DNA of 22,990 bases from JACCXJ01 sp052387115 (GTDB lineage Bacteria; Pseudomonadota; Gammaproteobacteria; JACCXJ01): positions 1-22,990 of the forward strand of contig JBQTJM010000340.1 in assembly GCA_052387115.1 (NCBI GenBank), read 5' to 3'. The notes under the pieces are model-generated. The model was not told the origin of the DNA. It made no database searches and saw only the letters and a list, made by a program, of their open reading frames with translations. How positions within the stretch are numbered: the stretch's first letter is position 1; each line of letters starts with the position of its first letter. This document shows positions 1 through 9,480 of the stretch, piece by piece. The translations under genes and the position numbers were made by a program.

Positions 1-255
1 TCACGGTTTCTGTCCCTTATGGGGGCCGAGGGCGATGCGATAGGTGCAACGTCACGAAACGGTCATATTACTTTGATACATGTCGAGTGGCGATGGCGCC
101 TATATCGACCTTGACAGGGCACGGCTGTGTCCACAAGCCCGGTTCCCGGTGATATATCGGGGTAACGCTAACCTGAGCATCGATGCGGGCCACACGGCGT
201 ATGCGTACTGCGGATGGGCGACTGCCCTGAAACGACGCTTCTGAGAGGGTGGACG
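1..255. other. Leading stretch without a recognisable gene
   Basis: I see no supportable coding region here on either strand. A TTGACA hexamer sits at 111-116, but no matching -10 lies at a normal distance, so I do not call a promoter. The last bases hold a purine-rich GAGAGGG at 243-249 that serves as the ribosome binding site of the next gene. Confidence 0.5.
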
Positions 256-801
256 ATGAGCTCGGACAAGCTGTACAACGTATTATTTCTCTGCACGGGA
301 AACTCCGCTCGGAGCATCTTCGCGGAGGTGATACTGAATCGGCTGGGCCGGGGTAGATTCCGGGCCTTCAGCGCCGGCAGTCGCCCGAAGGGGGAAGTGC
401 ACCCCCTCGCGCTGGATCTGCTACGCCGCCTCAACTTCTCCACCGAAGGGCTGCACAGCAAGGGTTGGGAGGAGCTCTCGGGCCCGTCTGCACCGAGCAT
501 GGACTTCGTGTTCACCGTTTGCGATCGCACGGCGGCGGAGGAATGTCCCATCTTGCCCGGCCAGCCCATGACCGCCCTGTGGGGAGTTGCCGATCCCAGC
601 GAGGCCCACGGCGACGACATAGAGCGCGCGCAGGCATTCCGCACCGCCTTCAAGGAGCTGGAGAGCCGGGTCGCCATCTTCGTCAACCTGCCCTTCGCTT
701 CCCTCGATCACCTGAAGCTCCAACAGAGACTGCACGAGATCGGGCGCGAGCGTCACGCGGGCGACGCGGGCAAGCCCGAGCGCTTGGGGCCCTCGGGCTA
801 G
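256..801 (+). CDS. arsC: Arsenate reductase, low-molecular-weight tyrosine phosphatase fold
   Basis: The 181-aa protein has the CX5R phosphate/arsenate loop at the N-terminus (C13-T-G-N-S-A-R19) after a hydrophobic strand, the SAGS motif near residues 39-42, and a DP acid motif at D113-P114. Two more cysteines at C89 (TVCD) and C97 fit the thiol relay of cytoplasmic arsenate reductases, which reduce arsenate to arsenite with thioredoxin or glutaredoxin. Plain tyrosine phosphatases of this fold lack that pattern. The ATG at 256 is chosen because GAGAGGG ends six bases upstream; an in-frame start at 214 has no such site. No arsR or arsenite pump lies beside it within the window. Its nearness to the pst genes may be chance or may reflect arsenate entry through phosphate transporters (inference). 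A protein phosphatase role cannot be excluded. Confidence 0.85.
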   Translation: MSSDKLYNVLFLCTGNSARSIFAEVILNRLGRGRFRAFSAGSRPKGEVHPLALDLLRRLNFSTEGLHSKGWEELSGPSAPSMDFVFTVCDRTAAEECPILPGQPMTALWGVADPSEAHGDDIERAQAFRTAFKELESRVAIFVNLPFASLDHLKLQQRLHEIGRERHAGDAGKPERLGPSG

Positions 802-928
802 CATCGGGCGCGAAGACATCCGGCGCAGGGATCCTCCCGACCTCGCGCCCGCCAGGGCAGCGGTTAGGGATCGCGCCCGCGCCCGCGGCGCAGGATCCTG
901 CCTGGCTCATGCGTAGCGAGAGCCCGTG

Positions 929-945
929 CCGGTAACGGATACCGG
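929..945. repeat. Short perfect dyad upstream of zntB
   Basis: CCGGTA (929-934) and TACCGG (940-945) form a perfect 6-bp inverted repeat around a 5-base loop. It lies 32 bases before the preferred zntB ATG. It could be an operator or an mRNA hairpin; no known regulator site is recognised. Confidence 0.35.
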
Positions 946-976
946 TTCAGTCCCTCGCCGGCCCCGAAAGACCCCG

Positions 977-1999
977 ATGTCAACCCTCACCGCCGCAGAA
1001 CGCCGGAACCTCGACACCGAGCGAGCGCGCAGTCATGGCTTCATCTACGGCGTCTTGTGGGAAACCGGCCGATCGGGAAAAGAGCTCGACTGGGAGGATC
1101 TCGACGTGGCCTTGCTGCATCCGAAGGCCGTGCTATGGATTCACTTCAATGCGGCGAACTCCCATGCCAGGCACTGGATCACGCATTGTGAGCGCCTCGC
1201 TGAAGCGCATCGAGAGTTCCTGGTCGATCAGGACGATCGCAAACGCCTGGAGGCGGCGGGAGAGGGCATCGCCGGTGTCATCAGCGACGTGCACTATCGA
1301 TTCGACTACGATCCCGATCACATTGCCGTCTTGCGGTTCTACCTCGACGAGCATCGTCTGATCACCACCCGCCACCGGCCGTTGAGCGCGACGGACGATC
1401 TGCGCAAGGCTATTCGCGAGGGCCTGCGGGTCGACAGCACCGGCACTCTGATGGTGAGCCTACTCGAGTGTCAGGCCGACAGGCTCGGCAACGTGGCCGC
1501 GCGTTTGAATCGTGAAATCGGTGATATGGAAGACCAGATCCTCGCCGAGCGCATCCATGTCCCGCGTGCCAAGCTCGCCACCCTCCGGCGTCTGGCGGTG
1601 CGCCTGCATCGTCATTTCGCGCCCGAGCACCGCGCGCTGCAGCGCCTGTGCGGACGTCCACCGGCTTGGTTTCGCGACGCGGATATCGGGGGGCTCAGGG
1701 ACACGACGGAAGCGCTGGGAGAGATCGTCGGCGATCTGGACGCGATTCAAGAACGCGCCAAGCTGCTGCAGGAGGAGCTCGCGGGAAGGGCCTTGGAAGA
1801 GACGAACCGCAACTTGGTCATCCTGTCGATCGTCACGGCCGTCTTCCTGCCGGTTACATTGATTACCGGCATCTTCGGTATGAACGTCGCGGGCCTGCCG
1901 GGCTTGGAAGATGGCTCCGCGTTCTGGTGGGTGATGCTGGGGATGGCCGGGGTGGCCCTGATGGCGCTGTTGTTACTGCATTGGAGACGGTTGTTTTAG
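977..1999 (+). CDS. zntB: ZntB-type CorA-family divalent cation transporter
   Basis: The 340-aa protein has the layout of the CorA superfamily: a long acidic, helical cytoplasmic domain, then two C-terminal transmembrane helices (about residues 275-300 and 315-335). The signature GMN occurs at the end of the first helix in the context FGMNVAGLPG. The loop after it reads NVAGLPGLED, which fits ZntB (zinc transport) better than CorA proper (magnesium). The arginine-rich end LLHWRRLF places the short C-terminus in the cytoplasm. I chose the ATG at 977, with GAAAG at 966-970 upstream; a GTG at 926 would add 17 residues that do not look like part of the family. The gene is monocistronic in appearance and converges on phoU. 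The direction of zinc movement in this family is debated. Confidence 0.85.
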   Translation: MSTLTAAERRNLDTERARSHGFIYGVLWETGRSGKELDWEDLDVALLHPKAVLWIHFNAANSHARHWITHCERLAEAHREFLVDQDDRKRLEAAGEGIAGVISDVHYRFDYDPDHIAVLRFYLDEHRLITTRHRPLSATDDLRKAIREGLRVDSTGTLMVSLLECQADRLGNVAARLNREIGDMEDQILAERIHVPRAKLATLRRLAVRLHRHFAPEHRALQRLCGRPPAWFRDADIGGLRDTTEALGEIVGDLDAIQERAKLLQEELAGRALEETNRNLVILSIVTAVFLPVTLITGIFGMNVAGLPGLEDGSAFWWVMLGMAGVALMALLLLHWRRLF

Positions 2000-2110
2000 T
2001 CCCGTCGAGAAAACGGTTTCGGATGTGCCGCACTCGCGCCGCCAGGACTCGTCCCGGCCGCTGCTGGGATTCGCATCCCAGCCTGAGCTAGCGTGCCGCC
2101 GAAACCAACG

Positions 2111-2146
2111 CCATTAAATGTAGGTTGGCCATTAAATGTAGGTTGG
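2111..2146. repeat. Exact 18-bp tandem duplication
   Basis: CCATTAAATGTAGGTTGG occurs twice without a gap or mismatch (2111-2128 and 2129-2146). The second copy runs into the left arm of the palindromic element at 2138, so the duplication extends that element's edge. Confidence 0.9.
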
Positions 2147-2217
2147 GGTGACGAAGGAACCCCAACGTCACCCCGGCCGCCGCGAAATGTTGGGGTTCGT
2201 ACCTCACCCCAACCTAC
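2138..2217. repeat. MITE-like nested palindromic element
   Basis: An 80-bp element has perfect 14-bp terminal inverted repeats: GTAGGTTGGGGTGA at 2138-2151 and its reverse complement at 2204-2217. Inside it is a second perfect pair, GAACCCCAAC at 2157-2166 and GTTGGGGTTC at 2189-2198. The whole can fold as one long hairpin. It lies in the gap between the convergent zntB and phoU, where it could act as a transcription barrier for both (inference). I see no transposase. Its form fits a non-autonomous dispersed repeat; only a genome-wide copy count would prove that. Confidence 0.8.
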
Positions 2218-2285
2218 GCGAGCCCAGCCTACAGGTAATAGACGGTTCGTCCAAAGGCCGCGTGAAAGTAGCCACAGCGATGCGA

Positions 2286-3005
2286 TCAGCTTGCCTTGGC
2301 GACGGCGTCTCGCGCTGCGGGAGGCGAGCGCAGGGTTTCCCCTGTGACCTGATAGATCACGTTTTCGCGGAGATTCACGGTGTACTCCGCAATACGTTCG
2401 AGTGCGGTGAGCGCCAGCACCACGCCGATTACCTGTCCGATGAGGCGCGAATCTTCCATCATGAAGGTCGTGAGCCGGCGCAGATCGGACCGTAACCATG
2501 ACAGGAACTCTCCGCGCGCGCCGAGCCCAGCCTCGGCCGCCGCGGCATCCCCGCGGTCGAAGATCTCGAGGGCTTGACGCAGGTGTACCAAGGCCGCCCG
2601 CCCCATTGCCGTAATGTCCTTCAAGAGCGTGTCGGGAGGGGTACTGGTCCCTTCGTCGAACACACTCGCGGCGAACTCGGCTAGCCGTAGCACCTTTTCC
2701 TCGACACGGCCCAGATCGGCCACCATCTTGGACATCCCGATCACCGCCCGCAGGTCCTTGGCCACGGGCGTGCGTTTGGCGATCACCTGGACGAGCTCGG
2801 CGTCGACCGCCTTCTCGAGTCGCCGCACGCCTTCGTCCCGTTCGATGACGGCCCTAGCCTCGGGAACATCCCATTTCTGCAAGGCACCGAGCGCTTCGAT
2901 GAACTGCTGTAACACGATCCCGCCGAGCTCGAGCACCCGGAGGTGACAATGATTGAGGTCCGCGTCATAGCGGCGCACCGTGTGCCCTTCGAGCTCCAGT
3001 TTCAT
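2286..3005 (-). CDS. phoU: Phosphate signalling protein PhoU
   Basis: The 239-aa protein has the two tandem three-helix PhoU domains (about residues 10-115 and 120-220), with the characteristic stretches around KDLRAVIGMSKMVADLGR in the first and ALERIAEYTVNLRENVIY in the second. These acidic helical repeats bind metal clusters and link the Pst transporter to the PhoR/PhoB two-component system, damping the Pho regulon when phosphate is plentiful. I prefer the ATG at 3005 because GGAGGA lies about ten bases upstream. The ATG at 3026 would place that site inside the coding region. It is the last gene of the pst operon, starting 22 bases after the pstB stop. Confidence 0.93.
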   Translation of the reverse strand: MKLELEGHTVRRYDADLNHCHLRVLELGGIVLQQFIEALGALQKWDVPEARAVIERDEGVRRLEKAVDAELVQVIAKRTPVAKDLRAVIGMSKMVADLGRVEEKVLRLAEFAASVFDEGTSTPPDTLLKDITAMGRAALVHLRQALEIFDRGDAAAAEAGLGARGEFLSWLRSDLRRLTTFMMEDSRLIGQVIGVVLALTALERIAEYTVNLRENVIYQVTGETLRSPPAARDAVAKAS

Positions 3006-3027
3006 AAGAAGCAAATCCTCCGGCATC

Positions 3028-3915
3028 TCAGCCGAATCGACCGGTGATGTAGTCCTCGGTCAAGGGATGCCGGGGATTGGTGAACACCTGGTCGGTCGCC
3101 CCGACCTCGATCAGATCACCCAGGTGAAAATAGGCCGTACGTTGGGAGACCCTGGCGGCCTGCTGCATCGAGTGGGTGACGATGGCGATGGTGAAGTTCT
3201 GGCGCAGCTCATCGATGAGGTCTTCTATCTTCGCGGTGGCGATGGGGTCCAGCGCCGAGCAGGGCTCGTCCATCAGGATCACCTCGGGGTCCACGGCGAT
3301 GGTGCGCGCGATGCAGAGCCGCTGTTGCTGCCCGCCCGACAGGCTCGTGCCTGGTTGAGCCAGCCGGTCCTTGACCTCGTCCCACAGGCCCGCCCGCTCG
3401 AGACTCTTCTGAACGATCTCGTCCAGATCCGTCTTGTCGTTCGCGAGACCATGGATCCGCACACCGTAGGCGATGTTCTCGAGGATGGACTTCGGAAAGG
3501 GGTTGGGTTTCTGGAAGACCATGCCGACCTGCGCGCGCAACGGCACCACATCCATTTCCCTACCGTAGATGTCGGTCCCCTCCAGCTTGATCTCGCCGCT
3601 GACGCGACAGCCCTCGACGGTGTCGTTCATGCGATTCAGGCAGCGTATAAAGGTCGATTTCCCGCAGCCCGAGGGGCCTATCATGGCGATGACTTCATTG
3701 CTACCGATATCGATTGAGAGACCATGGATCGCGCGCTTGTCACCGTAGTAGACATCGACATTGCGACAGGTCATGCGTGCGTTCTCCACGAACTGCTCGC
3801 CGACCGTCGCGCGATCCTTCCGGTCTATCGGCGCCCTGGAACTAGCCGGAGCGAGGACCGCGGGTCCGGCGCCGCTGCGTTGCGAAATCTCAGGCGCTTC
3901 TATGACGGCATTCAT
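3028..3915 (-). CDS. pstB: Phosphate ABC transporter ATP-binding protein PstB
   Basis: The 295-aa ATPase powers high-affinity phosphate import. It has all the ABC motifs: Walker A GPSGCGKST at residues 80-88, Q-loop Q135 in VFQKPNPFP, signature LSGGQQQR at 192-199, Walker B VILMDEP at 212-218 and the switch histidine H248. The N-terminus is about 40 residues longer than in E. coli PstB and is low-complexity, rich in Ala and Pro. A strong ribosome site, AAAGGAGG, lies six bases before the ATG. It follows pstA by 41 bases and precedes phoU, as in the classical operon. The dimer sits at the inner face of the PstC-PstA membrane pair. Confidence 0.95.
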   Translation of the reverse strand: MNAVIEAPEISQRSGAGPAVLAPASSRAPIDRKDRATVGEQFVENARMTCRNVDVYYGDKRAIHGLSIDIGSNEVIAMIGPSGCGKSTFIRCLNRMNDTVEGCRVSGEIKLEGTDIYGREMDVVPLRAQVGMVFQKPNPFPKSILENIAYGVRIHGLANDKTDLDEIVQKSLERAGLWDEVKDRLAQPGTSLSGGQQQRLCIARTIAVDPEVILMDEPCSALDPIATAKIEDLIDELRQNFTIAIVTHSMQQAARVSQRTAYFHLGDLIEVGATDQVFTNPRHPLTEDYITGRFG

Positions 3916-3956
3916 CGGATCCTCCTTTGGGATTTTTTAATCACAGCCGGATCCCG

Positions 3957-5268
3957 TTACCAGCGGCGCTCGAAGCGCCTGCGCAGCACGATCGCGACCG
4001 AGTTCATCAAGATCATGAAGACCAGGAGCACCATGATCGCGGCCGATGTGCGTTCCATGAAGGCCCGTTCGGGGCTGTCGGCCCAAAGGTAGATCTGTAC
4101 GGGCAATCCGGTGGCCGGGTCCATGATCCCGCCCGGGGTGTCGGCGATGAAGGCCACCATGCCGATCATTAGGAGCGGTGCAGTCTCTCCCAGGGCACGC
4201 GCCATACCGATGATGGCGCCGGTCAGCATACCGGGTAGCGCCAAGGGTACGACGTGGTGAAATACCGTCTGCACCTTCGATGCGCCCACCCCCAGCGCGC
4301 CGTCGCGAATGGAGGGCGGCACGGCCTTGAGCGCCGAGCGGCTCGCGACGATGATGACCGGCAATGTCATGAGGCCGAGGACGATCCCGCCAACCAACGG
4401 CGAGGAGCGCGGCAATCCGACGAAACCGATGAACACGGCAAGCCCGAGCAACCCAAAGATGATGGAGGGCACGGCCGCCAGGTTGTTGATGTTCACCTCG
4501 ATGAGGTCCGTCCAGCGGCCCTTGCGGGCGAATTCCTCCAGATAGATCGCGCCGGCGACGCCGATCGGGAAGGCCAGGAGCAAGGTCACGAGCAGCGTGT
4601 AGAACGAGCCCACCGTGGCGCTCCAGATCCCCGAGAGCTCCGGCTCGCGCGAATCGCCTGCGGTGAAGAAGGTGGAATTGAAGCGCTTTTCGATGCGGTC
4701 CTTGCGGATCATCTCATCGATCCACGCGACCTGTCGGGCTTGGAGCCCGGCGGCTCCGCCTTCGGGATTGCGTTCCGCGTGGCCTTTCATCAGCATGTCG
4801 ACGGTGTCGCTGGCCGTGACCCAGACGGCTTCTTTGGTGCCTATGAGCTTGGGATCCTCGAGCACCCTCTGCCGGACCTCGAAGGCCGCGCCACTGCTCA
4901 CGAGGTCCGTAAGCGCCCGCTTGTCGGCGCGAGCCGTGACTTCGGGGAACATCTCATAGAGGGCGCCCTTGACCAACACGCTATAATCCGCTGCGGATAG
5001 GGCCGCGGGGTCGCGTTTGCCCTCCGAATCGATGACCTCCGGGTCGAGGTTGACCACGAGCCGGATCCGGGTCTGCCAGATCGCCTGATAACCGGTGGCG
5101 ATGATGCTGATGAAGAGCAGCCCAACACAGACGAAGCTCGTCACCACCGCGAGCAATCCGAGGATCCGAAAGCGCCGCTCGCGCGCGTAGCGTCGCGCCA
5201 GGCCGGCGCGGACGGTATCGATGGCCCTCTTTCTCCCAGGGACCTCGGTCTTCAGGGTGCCAGTCGCG

Positions 5269-5276
<8 letters not shown>
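3957..5276 (-). CDS. pstA: Phosphate ABC transporter permease PstA
   Basis: The 439-aa inner-membrane permease has an N-terminal helix at about residues 38-62 and a large extracytoplasmic insert (about 65-215). The BPD permease core follows with five or six helices, and its coupling loop reads AVPPSIRDGALGVGASKVQTV. This is much longer than the roughly 296 residues of E. coli PstA. The extra length is the periplasmic insert, a form seen with the equally long PstC here. The start codon overlaps the end of pstC by eight bases, which suggests translational coupling. The C-terminus ends in basic residues (RRRFERRW). Confidence 0.93.
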
Positions 5277-6651
<1,375 letters not shown>

Positions 6652-6685
6652 GGGGATCGTTGCGACTCGAAGTGTTGCGCTCTCG

Positions 6686-7735
6686 TCAGAGCCCGGACAA
6701 GGACAGGTTCTTCAGACTCTTGACGTCGGCGGAGACCTTGGCACGTTCCTCTGAAGGCAGCGGGATGAGCCCCTTGTCTGCCAGATAGCCTTCATCGCCC
6801 CACGCCTTGTCGCTCGTGAACTCGGCTAGGTATTCCTTCATCCCGGGGATGACGTCCATGTGCGCCTTCTTCACGTAAAAGTACAGGGGCCTCGAGATCA
6901 CGTAGGATCCGTCGGCGATCGATTCGAAGGTCGGCGCCACGCCATCCACCACGGCCGCTTGCACCTTGTCGATGTTCTGCTCCAGGAAGCTGTAACCGAA
7001 GACCCCCAAGGCATTCGGGTTGGCCTGGATCTTCTGCAGGATCAGGTTGTCGTTCTCGCCCGCCTCGACATAGGCACCGTCCTCGCGCACCGTGTGGCAC
7101 AAAGCTTTGTACTTGCTCTCGTCTTTGTCCTTGAGCGCCTTGATCCAATCGAGCTCTTTACAACCGCCTTCCATCGCCAGCTCGGCGAAGGCGTCGCGAG
7201 TGCCGGAGGTCGGGGGCGGCCCGAGGACTTCAATCTTCTTGTCGGGCAGCTCGGGATTGACCTCCTTCCAGGTCTTATGCGGATTGGGGAGCACGGTCTG
7301 CCCGCCCTTGGGATCGGGGATATCCTTGGCCAGGGCCAGGTAGACGTCCTTGAGGGACAGGTTAAATGGAGGCGAGGCCTTGGAGTTGGCGATGGCGATC
7401 CCGTCGTAGCCGATCTTGACCTCCAGGATATCCGTGACGCCGTTCTGCTCGCAGGCCTTGACCTCCGAGTCCTTGATGCGCCGCGAGGCATTCACGATGT
7501 CGGCGTGGTCCACCCCCACACCGGCACAGAAGAGCTTCACGCCGCCGCCGGTACCCGTGGATTCGATCTTGGGGGTCTTGAAGGCGCCGGCTTTGCCGAA
7601 CTGCTCGGCGACCACCGTGGCGAAAGGATAGACGGTCGATGAGCCGACGATGGTGATATAGTCGCGGGCCGACGCGGCCGGATGGTAGGCCAATGCGAGT
7701 GCTACGGCGCCCATCGCGAGGGTTTTTATGATCAT
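6686..7735 (-). CDS. pstS: Periplasmic phosphate-binding protein PstS
   Basis: The 349-aa protein starts with a clear signal peptide (MIIKTLAMGAVALALAYHPAASA, cleavage after ASA). The mature protein opens with ITIVGSSTVYPF, which contains the phosphate-contacting GSST loop. The matching STGTGGG loop and PPTSGTRDAF, another ligand-binding segment, follow. It captures inorganic phosphate and delivers it to PstCA. The ATG at 7735 is chosen because AGGAGGAG lies about ten bases upstream and the signal peptide begins there. The reading frame stays open upstream to 7930 but that stretch is the untranslated leader. It is the first and PhoB-proximal gene of the operon. Confidence 0.95.
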   Translation of the reverse strand: MIIKTLAMGAVALALAYHPAASARDYITIVGSSTVYPFATVVAEQFGKAGAFKTPKIESTGTGGGVKLFCAGVGVDHADIVNASRRIKDSEVKACEQNGVTDILEVKIGYDGIAIANSKASPPFNLSLKDVYLALAKDIPDPKGGQTVLPNPHKTWKEVNPELPDKKIEVLGPPPTSGTRDAFAELAMEGGCKELDWIKALKDKDESKYKALCHTVREDGAYVEAGENDNLILQKIQANPNALGVFGYSFLEQNIDKVQAAVVDGVAPTFESIADGSYVISRPLYFYVKKAHMDVIPGMKEYLAEFTSDKAWGDEGYLADKGLIPLPSEERAKVSADVKSLKNLSLSGL

Positions 7736-7928
7736 CACGGAACGCTCCTCCTCTCTAACAACCGTTACGAATCGGCATGTTCCTGGAGTGTGCGGGCAGG
7801 ATCGCCGCGCCGATCTCTGGACATGCGTGCAAGAGCCCGGGCCGCACAGCACGTACCGCGCATCGCTCGGGAGGGCCTTCGGAACCACTGGGCAGGGATC
7901 ACGGGGCGACGGCCCAGACGATGCCCCC

Positions 7929-7973
7929 ATGCTAGGGACACCTTATGGCAGTTCTATGACAGTCCTATGACAG
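7929..7973 (-). promoter_or_regulatory. Pho box and putative -10 for the pst operon
   Basis: On the minus strand three direct repeats recur with an exact 11-bp period: CTGTCATA (7973-7966), CTGTCATA (7962-7955) and CTGCCATA (7951-7944). This matches the PhoB consensus, where PhoB replaces the -35 contact of sigma70. Nine bases further on is TAGCAT (7934-7929), a four-of-six match to a -10 box. Transcription would start near 7920, giving a leader of about 185 bases before pstS. Confidence 0.9.
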
Positions 7974-8061
7974 TCCGGGCACCGGTACGCGAGCTTGGTC
8001 ACGCGGCTGCCATATCGAGTCATTAGATTCTCATGCGATCAATGGGGAGCACGATTCCGAT

Positions 8062-8141
8062 CCCCTCCCCTGCGGAGCGGGGGAGGGTTAGACCCCCACC
8101 CCCACCCTCCCCCGTCCGCAAAAAGCACGGACAGGGGAGGG
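8062..8141. repeat. Pair of GC-rich hairpins, possible dispersed repeat
   Basis: Two inverted repeats lie side by side. The first pairs CCCTCCCC (8063-8070) with GGGGAGGG (8080-8087). The second pairs 14 bases at 8105-8118 with 8128-8141, with a single mismatch, around a short A-rich loop. No coding sequence fits. The pair lies between the pst promoter and the ppk1 fragment, close to the left edge of the rearranged region. A palindromic dispersed repeat is the best reading; a termination role is possible. Confidence 0.65.
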
Positions 8142-8207
8142 AGTTTCCCGGTGCCTCCCGGAGGGACTGCGAGCTTGTGTAGGGACCCGAAATGCTAAAT
8201 ATGTTTG

Positions 8208-8456
8208 GTTAGGCTTCACGATGACCTTCATACCAGGCAGGGGATCCGCTTGGCGCACTTCGATTCATTGAGCCGAGAGGAACAAGCGATGCTTCGGGAT
8301 GACTACCGGCGCGACATCTTCCCGCTCATCACGCCACTGGCCATCGATCCGGCACACCCCTTCCCTTTCATCTCGAACCTGTCCGTCAATCTCCTCGTGA
8401 CGGTGCGGTGCCCGGAAACCGGACGGACGACGCTCATCCGCATCAAGGTGCCGACG
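8208..8456 (+). pseudogene. ppk1: Polyphosphate kinase 1 fragment (N-terminal/head domain part)
   Basis: The frame encodes about 83 residues typical of the PPK1 head domain, including GIRLAHFDSLS, DIFPLITPLAIDPAHPFP, FISNLSVNLLVTV and, at the end, RIKVPT. There is no plausible start: an in-frame stop lies at 8196-8198 and the first 100 or so residues of the family are missing. Homology stops abruptly after KVPT, where the next part of the protein appears on the opposite strand. The catalytic histidine domains are absent. A C-terminal piece of the same protein lies some 5 kb downstream on the same strand. Confidence 0.85.
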
Positions 8457-8629
8457 GCCTTTTCTTCGGCGCGCTCCGTGATGGCATTACGGGCGATGCG
8501 AAAGAGCTCGCACGACTCGATCGCCACACCGGGGAAGAGCAGGTCTAGATGTTTGGCGATGAGGTCTTCGAGCGGTACGAAGACGGTATCGTTTCCGACC
8601 TGTGCAAACCGCGGGACCCCGGCGCCCGT
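8457..8629 (-). pseudogene. ppk1: Inverted continuation of the ppk1 fragment
   Basis: Read on the minus strand, this segment gives TGAGVPRF, then VFVPLEDLIAKHLDLLFPG and AIESCELFRIARNAITERAEE. In PPK1 proteins exactly this follows the KVP(T/V) motif that ends the plus-strand piece (RIKVPxGxGIPRF). The two pieces are therefore adjacent parts of one gene, with the second flipped in place. The left breakpoint is at about 8456/8457 and the right one at about 8629/8630, 33 bases before ynfA. No start or stop belongs to it. Confidence 0.8.
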
Positions 8630-8661
8630 AGAATGACAATGTCAGAAGGCTGAGAGAAACC

Positions 8662-8994
8662 ATGCAATTCCTACAAACCCTTGGGTTGTTCACCTTGACC
8701 GCCGTAGCCGAGATCGTCGGCTGCTACCTGCCTTGGCTCTGGTTGAAGAAAGAGGGCTCGCTTTGGCTGTTAGCGCCTGCAGGCTTGAGTCTGGCGGCTT
8801 TCGCGTGGCTCTTGACCTTGCATCCCCAGATCGCCGGTCGAACCTACGCGGCTTACGGAGGCGTGTATGTCGCGGTCGCCGTGATTTGGATGTGGTTGGT
8901 GGACGGCGTTCGTCCCGACCGTTGGGATGTAATTGGCGCGGCCGTCACCCTGACGGGCATGACGATCATCTTCTTCGCTCCGCGCAGCGCATGA
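8662..8994 (+). CDS. ynfA: YnfA-family (UPF0060) small membrane protein
   Basis: The 110-aa protein has four hydrophobic helices and the family's conserved stretches: AEIVGCYLPWLWLK in helix 1, HPQIAGRTYAAYGGVY, and GVRPDRWDVIGAAVTLTGM before helix 4. UPF0060 proteins resemble small multidrug transporters, but their substrate is unsettled. The gene starts 33 bases after the flipped ppk1 piece and ends two bases before the stop of the convergent merR, so it forms the left end of the mer cluster. GAGAG precedes the ATG. Whether it takes part in metal tolerance is unknown. Confidence 0.88.
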   Translation: MQFLQTLGLFTLTAVAEIVGCYLPWLWLKKEGSLWLLAPAGLSLAAFAWLLTLHPQIAGRTYAAYGGVYVAVAVIWMWLVDGVRPDRWDVIGAAVTLTGMTIIFFAPRSA

Positions 8995-8996
8995 GA

Positions 8997-9410
8997 CTAC
9001 TCGCCCCGCTTTACGAGTGACGCGATAAGCGGGCAGCTGATCTTCCCCTGTGTCGTTCGACACCGCTCTACAAGCGATACCAAAACGGCTTCGATCCGCT
9101 GTAGATCGGCAAGCTTGCCTCGCACACCCGCCAGCTTCTTTTCTCCTAGTTCCCTCGCCTTCTCACAGTGCGTTCCGTCATCGAGTAACAGCAGGCGTGA
9201 AATCTCATCCAAGCTGAAACCGAGCCGCTGCGCCGACTTCACGAACTGAACCCGTGCGACGTCCGCGGTGCCATATCGCCGGATGCTCCCGTAGGGCTTG
9301 TCAGGCTCCGGCAGCAGCCCCTTGCGCTGATAGAAGCGGATAGTCTCGACGTTGACCCCGGCCATCCTGGCGAAGGCGCCAATGGTGAGGCTCTGGCAAT
9401 TCTCTTTCAC
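8997..9410 (-). CDS. merR: Mercury-responsive transcriptional regulator MerR
   Basis: The 137-aa protein has the winged-helix MerR DNA-binding domain (ETIRFYQRKGLL at residues 22-33, then YGSIRRYG), a dimerisation helix, and the mercury site. Cysteines fall at positions 82, 117 and 126, exactly as in Tn501 MerR, with the ending KISCPLIASL. It represses the mer promoter without mercury and distorts the 19-bp spacer to activate it when Hg(II) binds. The start is a GTG at 9410, with AAGGG just upstream. It is divergent from the mer structural genes and its start is only four bases from the -35 box, so repressor and operon share one control region. Confidence 0.95.
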   Translation of the reverse strand: MKENCQSLTIGAFARMAGVNVETIRFYQRKGLLPEPDKPYGSIRRYGTADVARVQFVKSAQRLGFSLDEISRLLLLDDGTHCEKARELGEKKLAGVRGKLADLQRIEAVLVSLVERCRTTQGKISCPLIASLVKRGE

Positions 9411-9414
9411 GCCC

Positions 9415-9445
9415 TTGACTCCGTACCTGAGTACGGAAGTAATCT
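9415..9445 (+). promoter_or_regulatory. mer operator-promoter with 19-bp spacer
   Basis: The -35 TTGACT (9415-9420) and the -10 TAATCT (9440-9445) are separated by 19 bases. Between them is the MerR dyad TCCGTAC-CTGA-GTACGGA (9420-9437). The over-long spacer and this dyad are hallmarks of MerR-activated promoters and match the Tn501/Tn21 operator almost base for base up to the -10. Confidence 0.93.
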
Positions 9446-9480
9446 TATCTCATCGCTCCTCATCTCGAAAGGAACCCACC

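Noticed and set aside
111..139. Promoter upstream of the arsenate reductase
   Set aside because: TTGACA is present but no -10-like hexamer lies 16-19 bases downstream.
7682..8198. Several plus-strand open frames over the pstS leader and the GC-rich hairpins
   Set aside because: They are low-complexity Pro/Ser/Arg translations of regulatory and repeat DNA without start signals or homology.
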